From Roseiconus nitratireducens (lineage in GTDB: Bacteria > Planctomycetota > Planctomycetia > Pirellulales > Pirellulaceae), in the NCBI RefSeq assembly GCF_008629675.1, contig NZ_VWOX01000006.1:186001-250000 (forward strand): DNA of 64,000 nt, given 5' to 3'. How positions within the stretch are numbered: position 1 is the stretch's first letter; each line of letters starts with the position of its first letter. Shown here piece by piece: positions 33,140 through 43,200 of the stretch. The notes beneath the pieces were generated by a model. That model saw only the letters and a program-made list of their open reading frames with translations, made no database searches and had not been told where the DNA came from. Made by a program: the position numbers and the translations under genes.

Positions 33140-34498
33140 ATGGATCGCCGAAACTTTTTGGCCGGGTCCGCTTTGGCGGCCACCTTCACCGCTACGGCCG
33201 CCAATGCATTCGCGGTGCAAGGCGACAAAAAACGACGGGTCGGGCTGATCGGCTGCGGCTGGTATGGCAAGTGCGATTTGTTGCAACTGATGAACATCGA
33301 ACCGGTCGAAGTCGTTTCTTTGTGCGACGTCGATTCGAAGATGCTCGATGAATGTGCGGACCTGATCGCTTCACGTCAAAACTCCAAACAGCGACCTCGC
33401 ACTTACGCGTCTTACGTCGACATGCTGGCGGAAAAAGATCTGGACATCGTCCTGGTCGATACGCCGGACCACTGGCACGCCTTGCCGATGATCGCGGCGC
33501 TGGAATCGGGCGCGGACGTCTGGGTTCAAAAACCGACCGGCGTCGACGTCCTGGAAAGCAAAGCGATGCTGGACGCCGCCCGGCGGACCAACCGAGTCGT
33601 CCAAGTCGGCACGCAACGTCGCAGCACGCCACACTTGATCGAGGCCAAGCAACGCGTCGTCGACGCTGGATTGCTGGGCGACGTCGCTCACGCGGACGTC
33701 TGCTGCTACTACCACATGCGTGCCAAGGCCAATCCGCCGGACACCAACCCGCCGCCAAACCTGGACTACGAAGCCTGGACGGGCCCGGCCCCCATGCGTC
33801 CCTACAACGAACTGGTGCACCCGCGTTCCTGGCGAGCGTTCATGGAGTACGGCAATGGCATTGTCGGCGACATGTGCGTTCACATGCTGGACATGGTCCG
33901 CTGGCAACTCGGGCTGGGTTGGCCAAAACGCATCAGCAGCAATGGCGGCATTTATGTCGATCCCAATTCAAAGGCCAATATCACCGACACGCAATCGGCC
34001 AGCTTCGAATTCGATGAAATGAACGTCGATTGGATCCACCGGACGTGGGGCTCGTCCCCCGATCCGGACTATCCCTGGGCCGGGATCATCTACGGTGACA
34101 AGGGCACGCTGAAGATGGACGTGCACAAGTACGAATTCATCCCGCTACGCGGCGGCGAAAAGCTGTCGGGCAAGGCCGTCATCGAAACCGACCAGTACCC
34201 AACCGACGTGACCGACCAGCGCGATTGGCGATTGGAGCTGCATGTCGCGTCGGCAATTCGTGGGCACATGCGAGATTTCTTGAACGCGATTGACAACCGG
34301 TCCAAGCCGGTTGCCGATATCGAACAGGGCCACATCTCCAGCGCCTCCTGCATCATGGCCAACGTGTCCATGGACTTGGGCCGAACGCTGGAATTCGATC
34401 CGGAAACGCACACGGTGGTCGGAGACGAGGAAGCGACCGAGTCGCTCAAACGCCCCTACCGCAAACCGTACGTGCATCCCAGCGAATCCACCGCCTGA
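33140..34498 (+). CDS. Tat-exported Gfo/Idh/MocA family oxidoreductase
   Basis: A 452-residue protein. The twin-arginine signal MDRRNFLAGSALAATF starts the protein, and cleavage is likely after ANA. The Rossmann motif is VGLIGCGWYGKC (about residue 35). The family EKP motif appears as VQKPTG, with the lysine kept and Glu replaced by Gln, after DTPDHWHA. The family catalyses NAD(P)-dependent oxidoreduction, often of sugars; the substrate here is unknown. The ATG at 33140 is chosen because the Tat signal begins there; the frame is open upstream to 32678 but overlaps the previous gene. The 233-base gap before it holds nothing recognisable. Confidence 0.92.
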   Translation: MDRRNFLAGSALAATFTATAANAFAVQGDKKRRVGLIGCGWYGKCDLLQLMNIEPVEVVSLCDVDSKMLDECADLIASRQNSKQRPRTYASYVDMLAEKDLDIVLVDTPDHWHALPMIAALESGADVWVQKPTGVDVLESKAMLDAARRTNRVVQVGTQRRSTPHLIEAKQRVVDAGLLGDVAHADVCCYYHMRAKANPPDTNPPPNLDYEAWTGPAPMRPYNELVHPRSWRAFMEYGNGIVGDMCVHMLDMVRWQLGLGWPKRISSNGGIYVDPNSKANITDTQSASFEFDEMNVDWIHRTWGSSPDPDYPWAGIIYGDKGTLKMDVHKYEFIPLRGGEKLSGKAVIETDQYPTDVTDQRDWRLELHVASAIRGHMRDFLNAIDNRSKPVADIEQGHISSASCIMANVSMDLGRTLEFDPETHTVVGDEEATESLKRPYRKPYVHPSESTA

Positions 34499-34604
34499 GT
34501 CGCACCGGTGCGGCACGTCTGCGCCAGCCAGGCAACGGAGACGCGGTGACACGATTCGCCCAGCAAAGGCGGAAACCGTGAAGCTGGAAACACCGCAACC
34601 AGGT

Positions 34605-35645
34605 TCAGGCGGGCAAGCGGGCCCGCTGGACGCGATGGTTGTTGCTGTCCAGAACGTGCATGCGGTTATGCGAGTCGATCACCATGCCCCAGGGCTGGTA
34701 CAGTTGACCGACTTCAAAGCCGGCTGATCCCCAGACGGCGATCGGTGTTCCATCGGCCGCCAGTCGTTGCACGCGCTGATTTCCATATTCGCACACCAGC
34801 AGGCTGCGATCCTGAGCGATTGCCAAATCGTAGGGGTAGTGGAATTCTCCCGGCAGCGACCCTTCACTGCCCCAGACGTCGATGAATTCTGGCGTGCCGT
34901 TGGACAAATCGAATCGCTGGATGCGGTGATTGCAGGCGTCAGCAATCCACAGCACGTTGTCGTCGACCATCAAGCTTTGTGGCCGCAAAAACTCTTTCTT
35001 CTCGCGGCCGGTGCCTCCCCATTGCAGCATGAACCGGCCGTCGGGATCGAATTTTTGGATCCGGTCGGAATCTCCGTATTCGCCGATGTAGTAACAGCCT
35101 TCGTGATCGCAGACGGCGTCGGTGACAAACGCGAATTCACCGGGATGCCGGCCCGCGGTCCCACCGATTTCGTGGTCCTCCAACCGTTCCCCGTCCAACG
35201 TGTAGACCAGCATTCGGTAGTAATGGGTGTCCGCGACCAACAACAGATCGTCATCGGGGCGTTCGGACTTCCGGATCGCCAATCCCGTGGGACGGCCGTT
35301 TTTCGTTTGTGGGGTTCGCCATTGCCGCAGCCAATGACCGTCGCGATCGAACACCTGGATGCGGCCCGTCGTGTCGACGATGTACAACTGGTCGCGGCGA
35401 TCGATCGTGATGGCCCGCGGCTTTAGAAACCGTCCTTCGCTCTGTCCTCGGCGTCCCCACACCAGTTCGACTTCGCCGGCTGCCCCCAGCGAAATGCATC
35501 CGGGGACCGATCCCGTCACGACGGCCAGGGCGGCGGAACCGCGCAGGAAATTCCGGCGACTGGAGCCGATTGCCGACCGATCAGCGGCCGTTGACTTGGA
35601 AAGCGACGTTGGACGAACTGTCGCGGAGCGGGGACGAAACTTCAA
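34605..35645 (-). CDS. NHL-repeat beta-propeller protein with Tat signal
   Basis: A 346-residue protein with a twin-arginine signal (SRRNFLRGSAALAVVTGS, about residues 29-46). Some six NHL repeats follow, shown by recurring GxFxxPxxxxxD and V.D..NHR.QR patterns (for example PYDLAIAQD, NQRVQRL, NNHRVQRA). These fold as a beta-propeller, often for ligand or protein binding. It converges with the oxidoreductase gene with 106 bases between them. The first 28 residues are basic and may not be translated; a later start cannot be excluded. Partners and substrate are unknown. Confidence 0.87.
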   Translation of the reverse strand: MKFRPRSATVRPTSLSKSTAADRSAIGSSRRNFLRGSAALAVVTGSVPGCISLGAAGEVELVWGRRGQSEGRFLKPRAITIDRRDQLYIVDTTGRIQVFDRDGHWLRQWRTPQTKNGRPTGLAIRKSERPDDDLLLVADTHYYRMLVYTLDGERLEDHEIGGTAGRHPGEFAFVTDAVCDHEGCYYIGEYGDSDRIQKFDPDGRFMLQWGGTGREKKEFLRPQSLMVDDNVLWIADACNHRIQRFDLSNGTPEFIDVWGSEGSLPGEFHYPYDLAIAQDRSLLVCEYGNQRVQRLAADGTPIAVWGSAGFEVGQLYQPWGMVIDSHNRMHVLDSNNHRVQRARLPA

Positions 35646-35788
35646 GGGCGGGCCTGAGGCGGCGGAGCGAAGAAAGCAGCAGAGCGAGCGGGGTTCCCGC
35701 TTCGTCCGGTTGTGGAATTATTTTGACCATTCCTAAAATGAGCCGCAACAGATCCGCACGTCACCGCCATAATAGACCGTCGGTTTTT

Positions 35789-36931
35789 ATGACTCAGATT
35801 TTGGACCTTCGCGACACCGACGATCCGCGAGACATTGTACACCGAACCGTTCAGGCACTGACCGAGGGTCAGGTCGTGGGCCTTCCCACCGACACGGTGT
35901 ACGGGCTGGCGGCACACGCCTTGAATGCGTCCGCCGTCGAGAAAATAGTGGAAATCAAGGGGCGAGGAGACGCCCCAATGGCGATTTCGGTTCGAAGTCG
36001 GCAGGCGGCAGAAGATTTTTTTTGCGAATCGTCGCCCATCGTGCGGCGTTTGAGTCACCGATGTTGGCCCGGACCGTTGACCCTGGTAACCCCCTGTGAG
36101 CATCCCCATTCGGCCGTCGGGCAGTTGCCGCAGACGGTGCGGCAACGGATCGTCGGGCCGGGAGGTGGGATCGGATTCCGGGTGGTCGAAAACCGAATAT
36201 TACAGGCAATTCACCGATTCATGGCCGCACCCCTCGTCCTCACCAGTGCGAATCTGTCCGGCCAGCCGGCTCAATCGACCGCCGAAGGGGTGGCCGCCCA
36301 ACTGTCCGACCGACTGCCATTACTCTTGAACGACGGCCCGACACGTTATGGTGGGGCATCAACGGTTGTGCGGGTCGTCGGCAATCGTTGGGAGATTTTG
36401 CGTGAAGGAGTCATCGAACGGGCCGCCATGAATCAATTTGTCAAACCGGTGATCGTGATGGTGTGCACCGGCAACACCTGCCGAAGCCCGATGGCGGAAA
36501 CCTTGATGCGCGAGATGCTGCGTCAAAAACTTGGCCGCGAAGACGCCGTGCGCGTGCTGTCGGCCGGCGTGGCCGCATCGACCGGGCAATGCGCCAGTCA
36601 GCAATCGATTGAGGTCATGGGCGAACGGCGACTGGACCTGACCGGCCACGCCAGCCAGCCGCTGGGTGACGAAATCATGAATGTTGCCGATCTGGTGCTG
36701 ACGATGACCCGCTCTCACCGGGCGGCGATTCTGGCGGCTTGGCCGGAGATGCAGGATCGGGTGTTCACGCTGCGGTTGGACGGGGGAGACATTTCGGATC
36801 CCATCGGCATGCCGGTCGACGCCTACCGGCAGTGCGCCGCTCAAATGGAGAAGGAGTTGCAGCAATGGTTGGAACGTCTGGATGATCAGTTTTTTCCTCA
36901 ATCATCTGACGGAGATGAGGAGTCTGCGTGA
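35789..36931 (+). CDS. Sua5/TsaC-YwlE fusion: threonylcarbamoyl-AMP synthase plus arginine-phosphatase-like domain
   Basis: A 380-residue protein. Residues 1-210 are a YrdC/Sua5 domain: LPTDTVYGLAAHA, KGR and TSANLSG, the conserved ATP/threonine-binding KxR and SxN sites. This domain makes threonylcarbamoyl-AMP for t6A in tRNA. Residues 218-370 are a low-molecular-weight phosphatase: CTGNTCRSPMAE with Cys226 and Arg232 and the Asp loop DISDPIG. Thr230 sits where YwlE protein-arginine phosphatases carry their selective Thr, rather than the Ile of tyrosine phosphatases. The start at 35789 is the ATG nearest the YrdC domain; upstream starts are possible. It overlaps rpiB by one base (TGATG). Confidence 0.9.
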   Translation: MTQILDLRDTDDPRDIVHRTVQALTEGQVVGLPTDTVYGLAAHALNASAVEKIVEIKGRGDAPMAISVRSRQAAEDFFCESSPIVRRLSHRCWPGPLTLVTPCEHPHSAVGQLPQTVRQRIVGPGGGIGFRVVENRILQAIHRFMAAPLVLTSANLSGQPAQSTAEGVAAQLSDRLPLLLNDGPTRYGGASTVVRVVGNRWEILREGVIERAAMNQFVKPVIVMVCTGNTCRSPMAETLMREMLRQKLGREDAVRVLSAGVAASTGQCASQQSIEVMGERRLDLTGHASQPLGDEIMNVADLVLTMTRSHRAAILAAWPEMQDRVFTLRLDGGDISDPIGMPVDAYRQCAAQMEKELQQWLERLDDQFFPQSSDGDEESA

Positions 36932-37434
36932 TGCAAATTTGTATCGGAAGTGACCACCGCGGAGTGCACATCAAGTCGCGCTTGATTCAAGCCCTGCAAG
37001 CGAAGTCATTCGAAGTGATCGACGAAGGGACGCACGGCGACGCATCGGTCGACTATCCCGATTTTGCCGAAGCGGTCGCGCGTCGCGTCAGCGAAGGCAA
37101 AGCGGATCGCGGCATCTTGATTTGCGGGACCGGTATCGGCATGGCCATCACCGCCAATAAGTTTTCAGGCGTTCGCGCTGCGGCCTGTTACGACGAAGTG
37201 ATGGTCGAAATGAGCCGACGTCACAACAACGTCAATATTCTGTGCCTGCCCGGAGACTTGATCGGCGAACGTTCGATCGATGAATTGGTTTTGATGTGGC
37301 TGCAGACGGAGTTTGACGGCGGACGCCACGCCGACCGGATTGAAAAGATCGAACGGATCGAAAAACGGCACGCTTCGGCGTCGCCAACCGAAGTCGAAAA
37401 CAGTGCGGCGACGGTGGATCATTCGGCCCCATGA
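36931..37434 (+). CDS. rpiB: Ribose-5-phosphate isomerase B
   Basis: Interconverts ribose 5-phosphate and ribulose 5-phosphate. The 167-residue protein begins with ICIGSDHRGVHIKSRL and keeps the active-site CGTGIGM and SRRHNNVN of the RpiB/LacAB family. The length is near the usual 150, with a charged C-terminal tail. The ATG at 36931 overlaps the upstream TGA (TGATG), and GAGGAG lies about nine bases upstream. The holB start overlaps its stop as ATGA, so three genes form one tight operon. Confidence 0.95.
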   Translation: MQICIGSDHRGVHIKSRLIQALQAKSFEVIDEGTHGDASVDYPDFAEAVARRVSEGKADRGILICGTGIGMAITANKFSGVRAAACYDEVMVEMSRRHNNVNILCLPGDLIGERSIDELVLMWLQTEFDGGRHADRIEKIERIEKRHASASPTEVENSAATVDHSAP

Positions 37435-38456
37435 TCGCGTCCTGGTCCGACCTGATCGGCAACCCCCAACTAAAAACCTGGTTTCAATCCGCCATCACGC
37501 AACGTCGTTTTGGAGGCAGCTTCCTGCTGGTGGGGCCTCCCGGTGTCGGCAAGCGGAGCGTCGCCACGTTGCTGGCCAAAACGCTGCTGTGCACCGAGCA
37601 TCCCCCGGAACGGATGGATCCGTGCGGCCGGTGCGAAGCCTGTGTTCAGGTCCAGGCAGAAACCCATCCGGATGTCATTCGTGTCCGAAAGCCGGCCGAC
37701 AAAACCGTGATCCCGATCGACCTGCTGATCGGGCGACCCGATGTTCGGATGCAAGAAGGCTTTTGTCGCGATGTGCGACTGAGCCCGTATTGCGGAAAGC
37801 GAAAAATCGCGATCATGGAAGACGCCGACTATCTGAACGAAGAAGGCGCCAATTGTTTGCTCAAGACGCTGGAGGAGCCGCCGTCGGATGCGGTGATCCT
37901 GCTGGTGGGAACCAGCGAGCAGAAGCAGCTCCCCACCATTCGCTCGCGCTGCCAGGTGATCCGCTTCGCGCCGCTTTCGGAAGCGGATGCGGCACAGCTG
38001 ATCGGCCAGGTGCACCAGGTCGATGCCAGTCCGAAAGAGATCGCCGACGCGGTCGAAGTGGCCGCCGGCGACATTTCCGTCGCGCTGCGTCTGCTGAGCG
38101 AGGAAAGTCGCAGCTTCCGATCGGCGTTGGTGGGTGCACTGGGACAGCCCTACCCGGATCCGATCGCGATCCGCCGAATCGTCAACACGCGGGTGGACGA
38201 AGCCGGAAAAGACGCGCCCAAGAAACGGGCAATCCTGCGGGACGTTTTCTCGATTTCCGTTCAACACTACCGCAAGTTGATGCGCGACGAAGCATTCGAA
38301 TCGGCGGCCCGGCCGATCACCCTGGCGCGGCTGGACCGCAGCATCCGAGCCGTTCGTGAACTGGACCGAATGGCGAATGTGTCGACCCTGATCGACTGCT
38401 TCGCCGCGGACATTGCGACCGGGCAAACCGGCGATCGTGGCGAAATCGGATCCTGA
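37431..38456 (+). CDS. holB: DNA polymerase III delta' subunit
   Basis: Clamp-loader subunit of 341 residues. The P-loop-like GPPGVGKRS (about residues 34-42) and zinc-binding CGRCEAC (about 64-70) are clear, followed by the AAA+ motif AIMEDADYLNEEGANCLLKTLEEPP and SRCQ (sensor/Arg region). It is slightly degenerate at the P-loop (KRS). Its start overlaps the rpiB stop by four bases (ATGA). Together with Sua5-YwlE and rpiB it forms a translation/replication housekeeping operon. Confidence 0.92.
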   Translation: MIASWSDLIGNPQLKTWFQSAITQRRFGGSFLLVGPPGVGKRSVATLLAKTLLCTEHPPERMDPCGRCEACVQVQAETHPDVIRVRKPADKTVIPIDLLIGRPDVRMQEGFCRDVRLSPYCGKRKIAIMEDADYLNEEGANCLLKTLEEPPSDAVILLVGTSEQKQLPTIRSRCQVIRFAPLSEADAAQLIGQVHQVDASPKEIADAVEVAAGDISVALRLLSEESRSFRSALVGALGQPYPDPIAIRRIVNTRVDEAGKDAPKKRAILRDVFSISVQHYRKLMRDEAFESAARPITLARLDRSIRAVRELDRMANVSTLIDCFAADIATGQTGDRGEIGS

Positions 38457-38565
38457 CGACTTCGAATCGTGCGACCGATCTCAGGCCCGGCCGCTCTGCA
38501 TGCCCGCCGGACCAAGCGAACACCGGGACCGTGCGTCTTCAGACAATGGCCTGATAGAGTCCCAT

Positions 38566-39363
38566 CTAAAACTGATGGCCTTTCTGCGGACCGTCTTGAG
38601 TCAACGTCAAGATCTCCGGTCCTTCCTCGGTCATCAACACGGTGTGTTCGAATTGGGCTGACGGACGACCGTCTTTGGTGCGGACCGTCCAACCATCGGC
38701 TTTGTCGCAGCGGGCGTACCGGGTGCCGGCATTGATCATCGGTTCAACCGTGAAGCACATCCCGGGATACAGACGGTCAATCCGACTCTGGCGATTGGGG
38801 AAGTGGGGAATCGACGGATCCAGATGGAATTGACGTCCCAGGCCGTGTCCTACGTATTCCCGCACCACGGAGAACCCGCGGCGGTGAGCCTCCGGAACAA
38901 TCGTTTCCCCAATCTTGGAAACGGTGCAACCGGGTGTCAGGGCGTCGATGGCCAGGTGCATGCAGTCGAAGGCACACTGCGTGACCGCACGACGCTCCTC
39001 GGAAACGTCTCCGATCAAAAACGTTTCGCTTTGGTCGCCATGCCATCCATCGACGACCGTGGTAATGTCGATGTTGACGATGTCGCCTTCCTGCAGAATC
39101 TCGTCCTTGGGAATGCCGTGACAGATCACCTCGTTCAGACTGGTGCAGCAGCTCTTGGGGTAATTCTGGTAGCCAAGGGTCGCCGGCTTGTGCCCGTGAT
39201 CCATGGTCCACTGAAAGACCATTTCGTCGATCTTTTCCGTGGCCATCCCGGCGTGCACGTGGGGGCGGATAAAATCCATCAGGGCCGCGTTGACCTGTCC
39301 GGCACGTCGCATGGCCGCCTGCTGGCGACTATTGAGGATCAATTTCTTTTGCTTCTGCAGCAT
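38566..39363 (-). CDS. map: Methionine aminopeptidase, type I
   Basis: Removes N-terminal methionine in the cytoplasm. The pita-bread fold residues are present: EVICHGIPKD, the metal-binding DITTVVDGWHGDQS, EYVGHGLGRQFH, FTVEPMINAG and QFEHTVLMTE. The 265-residue length fits type I. The start is set at the ATG at 39363; a TTG three codons upstream is a possible alternative. No strong ribosome site separates them. It converges with holB across a 109-base gap. Confidence 0.95.
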   Translation of the reverse strand: MLQKQKKLILNSRQQAAMRRAGQVNAALMDFIRPHVHAGMATEKIDEMVFQWTMDHGHKPATLGYQNYPKSCCTSLNEVICHGIPKDEILQEGDIVNIDITTVVDGWHGDQSETFLIGDVSEERRAVTQCAFDCMHLAIDALTPGCTVSKIGETIVPEAHRRGFSVVREYVGHGLGRQFHLDPSIPHFPNRQSRIDRLYPGMCFTVEPMINAGTRYARCDKADGWTVRTKDGRPSAQFEHTVLMTEEGPEILTLTQDGPQKGHQF

Positions 39364-40262
39364 TTCGGTCAAGGTGATTCAAAGTCCGGCGGGGAAGCCG
39401 CCAAGGTGCGGTGAACAATCATCGAGGTCATGGAAACGCCAGTGCCGATCGCGGTTGCAGCCACCGGGGGTGCCCGTTCCATGACGCGTCCAATTCTAGC
39501 CGTTGCCGCGGCGGATGGTGACACCTGGCCGGCCGCCGCCACATTGTCGGACGCCCGCCAATCCGGGCAACTACAATGTCGGCGGATCCACTGTATCCCA
39601 GGTCGCCTGCCACCCAGCTTCTGTGTACCCGTTCCTGTCTGGCAGGGCCTGCCGCGGTCGCCGGACGGCGGAAAGACGCGCGTGGCGATCCCAGCGACAC
39701 GTCTTCAGACCAAGCAGTTTCAGACAAAGCACAGACCAGGTTCGGCACATGGCCGCAGTGGAGGCACCGCGCGTTGGCCCTTACCGTTAAAAAAAGGAGC
39801 AAGTTCCACCGCGCCAATCCGCTGGCCTCGAACCGCGATCGGGGCGCTTCCGACGTCGCTTATCGTAGCAATTTGCCAGTTGGGATCGTAGAACGGAATC
39901 TTCGGGCCGGAAAGTTTTTTGCTTCCATGGACGAATCTTCCTCCCGACGGCAAGAGTGGGGTCGAAGGAGACGAATATGCCGGTGATCCGTGTTTGGGGG
40001 GCCGCTCAGGGGAAATCGCCCCGGTCGCACGGTTCGCAAAACGGGCGGGCTAGATTTGAAAGGGGTAAATCCGTTCCGGCGGCAGAAACCCTCCGCGTTC
40101 AAAGGGGTTATAGCCTATAGAGAACTGCCGCTTTTTGCGTCCAAAAGACGCGGCCGATCGCCCACTCGGCGATCGACTATTTTGGGGGCGGTTTCTTGTC
40201 TGCTGAAAAAACCTCGTTCCTTTACCGCATCACACCGCTCGAGTCGTCGCGACTGTCCAATA
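39364..40262. other. Long intergenic region before the secretin-like gene
   Basis: About 900 bases between the divergent map and secretin-like genes. Short ORFs on both strands lack domains, signal peptides or ribosome sites. Two near-copies of an AAAGGGGT motif (TTGAAAGGGGTAAA near 40055 and TTCAAAGGGGTTAT near 40098) precede a TATAGCCTATAG stretch. A small hairpin GCGTC-CAAAA-GACGC is near 40137. A promoter is likely here but is not clear from sequence alone. Confidence 0.5.
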
Positions 40263-43200
40263 ATGCGTTTTCCTTATCAATCACTGTTTGGTTCGGCGCC
40301 CCGCCACACCGCCTACGGCAAAGTCACCCAGGTGACTTCGGTGCGGACCTCCGGCATCGGTTCCAGGCGGTCGATCACCGGCTTCCTGGTGCTGCTGATG
40401 TTGGGGACTTGTCCGGTCCTTTTCGCGCAAGAATCGACTCCGGAGACGGCTGCGGACGCCACCCCGGCTGCTGAGGCACCCGCTGCTGAGGCACCGGCTG
40501 CTGAGGCGCCCGCTGACGATCCCCTGCCGGCCGATTCCGAGTCTTCGGCTTCGGAAACGCGTGAGGGCGACGCCCCGCAGGCTGGCGATGCCACGTCCAA
40601 CCAGCCGATCGGTGAGGCTCGCGGCGAGGATGTGACGCCGGACGAAGCGGCGCGAATCCTGTTGGACGAGCTGGATCGCCCGAACGAGGAAATGTTGCGG
40701 TTCAACTTCACCGGTGCCAGTTGGAAAGACGTCCTGGACTGGCTGGCAACCGAGGGCGATTTGTCGCTGCAAATCGACCGCTATCCGACCGGCTCCATTT
40801 CGTTCGTCGACCGGACGCGGTTGTATTCGGTCAGCGAGGCCTTGGACCTGCTCAACCGGCTGCTGCTTGATCGCGGGTACGCCCTGGTGCGCCGCGGCCG
40901 AATGCTGTTCCTGGTGGATTTGGAGGTCGAGAACGCGGATAAGTTGATCAGCGAATTGGCCGAACTGGTGATGCCTGAGGATTTGGAGTATCGCAGCAAG
41001 AGCGACATCGTGACGTCGGTCTTTCCGCTCGGCAGCATGACTCCCGATGAAGCCAAGGAACAACTGCCCCAACTGGTCGGGCCTTGGGGACGCGTGGTCG
41101 TGCTGGACAGCGCGCGGCAAGCCAAGGTCACCGAGCGGGCTGAGAAACTGTTGGCAATCCGCGAGGTCATCCAGCAATCGGCCCAGCAAGTTCACGAGAT
41201 CAAATTGCAATACCGCGGTGCCGAAGAATTGCTGCAGACCGCCCGTCCGCTCCTGGGCCTGGAAGCCGGCGAAAACTCCAACGACGACATCCGCATCTCG
41301 ATCGGCCTTTACGGCGACCGGATTTATGCCACGGGGCTGCCATCGAAAATCAGCATCCTTGAGAACCTGGTTTCCAAGGCGGATCAACCGTTGGAAAGTT
41401 CCGGCGATACCGACGAAACGGAAGTCGTGCGCCCGATCTTCCAATCCCACAACGTTCGCGTCGCCGACCCGGCCACGGTGTTCGAAGTCTTGCAAACCTT
41501 GTTGCAGGACGAGCCGGGCACGCGCGTTGCGATCGATCCTTCCACCAATGCGATCATCGCTTTGGCGACACCGACCGTTCATCAACAGATCGACGAAGTG
41601 ATCAACAAGATGGAAGGATCCGGCGAGAACTTTGAGGTATTCCAACTCAAACGGATCGACCCGGCTCAGGCCCTCCTGACGATCAACAAGTACTTTGGCG
41701 TGACCGAGGAGAATCCCACGGGGCCGATCGTTGACGGGGATCCCAACACCGGAAAGCTGTGGGTCCGGGGCTCTTCCGACGAGATCACTCAAATCAAACG
41801 ACTGTTGGATGAATTGGACGGCTCCAGCGCGACGGGCGTGCTGAGCGGCAAGGTCCGCACGTTGCCGATCAGCGGGAAACAGGCTGACGATGTGCTGCGA
41901 CAACTGCAGTTGTTCTGGCGAATGACGGGCCGCGAAAACGCGATCCGTGTCGTCACTCCGGGCGGAGAAATGCAGAACAACGGGATTCGTGAACGGCGCA
42001 TCTACCGTGAACCGAGTCGCGGCGAAACCGAATCCGAACCGGAAAGCGTTCCCACCGGCGCCGGCGACCTGGACGCCTCGCGTTATCAGCCCCGCAAGGA
42101 TTACTACCTGACGCAAGCTCCCGTGCCGACGGCCGCGGAAGCCGAGGCAACGACGGACCCGACGGCCGCGACCGCCGCATCACGCGACATCCTGATCCAA
42201 GTCACGCCCGGCGGTTTGCGGATCGCGTCGGATGACACCGAAGCGTTGGACGAACTTGAAGATCTGCTTTCGCAACTGGCCGGTCCGTCGACGACCCAAG
42301 ACGAATTGCCCACGATTTTTTGGCTGAAGTACATCAAGGCCGACGTGGCGGCGGACCTGATTGCCAGCGTCCTCGGCGGCATCGAATCCGGCGGCTCGTT
42401 GACCGACACGCTGACCGAAGGTTTCGGCGGCGGCATGCTGGGTGGACTGATGGGACTGGCTGGCGGTGGCGGCGGTGGCGATAGCTCGTCGGCCAAGTCG
42501 ATCCTGACGACGACCGGTTCGGTCAACATCGTTCCGGACCTGCGTCTGAACGCCTTGTTCGTTCAAGCCAATGCCATCGATCTGCAACTGATCGAGATGG
42601 TGTTGGAGAAGATTGACCGCGAGGAGAGCCCGGAAAACATCGAATTGACATCCACTCCGCGAATGATCCCCGTGCTCCATCAAGATGCCGCGGCCGTTGC
42701 CAAGGTCGTCAAGGAAGTGTTTGCCGATCGGATGGCGCAGGCCGAGCAGAACCAAGGTGGCGGCGGACGTGGCGGCCAGCCTTCTCCGCAAGAGTTCATC
42801 GCCGCCCTCCGCGGCGGCGGACGTGGCGGACGTGGCGGCGGCGGCAACGACGGGGCCAAAAGCGAACGGACCAAAATCACGGTCTCGGTCGACACACAAA
42901 GCAATTCCTTGGTCGTCTCGGCACCGCCGCAAGACTTTGAAGACATCCGCCTGCTGGTCGAGGCACTGGACGAAGGCGGCAAGGTCAATGAAGTGACGAC
43001 GATGGTGGTTCCGATCCCGGGAACCGTCAATGCGAATTCGATGTTCCAAGCGTTGGAAGCCGTGTTAGGAAAGAAAGCAGAAACCAAGAGCGATTCCAGT
43101 TCCAATTCCAATTCCGAAGACCGTGGGCGAGGTTCGGGCAACGAAAACGCATCCGACGCGGCTGACGAATTCCGGCGTCGGATCGAGGCCTTCCGGGCCA

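Noticed and set aside
40281..42116. A 611-residue minus-strand ORF
   Set aside because: It is antisense to the secretin-like gene, which has a signal peptide and repeated N-domains. The opposite frame has no domain or start site.
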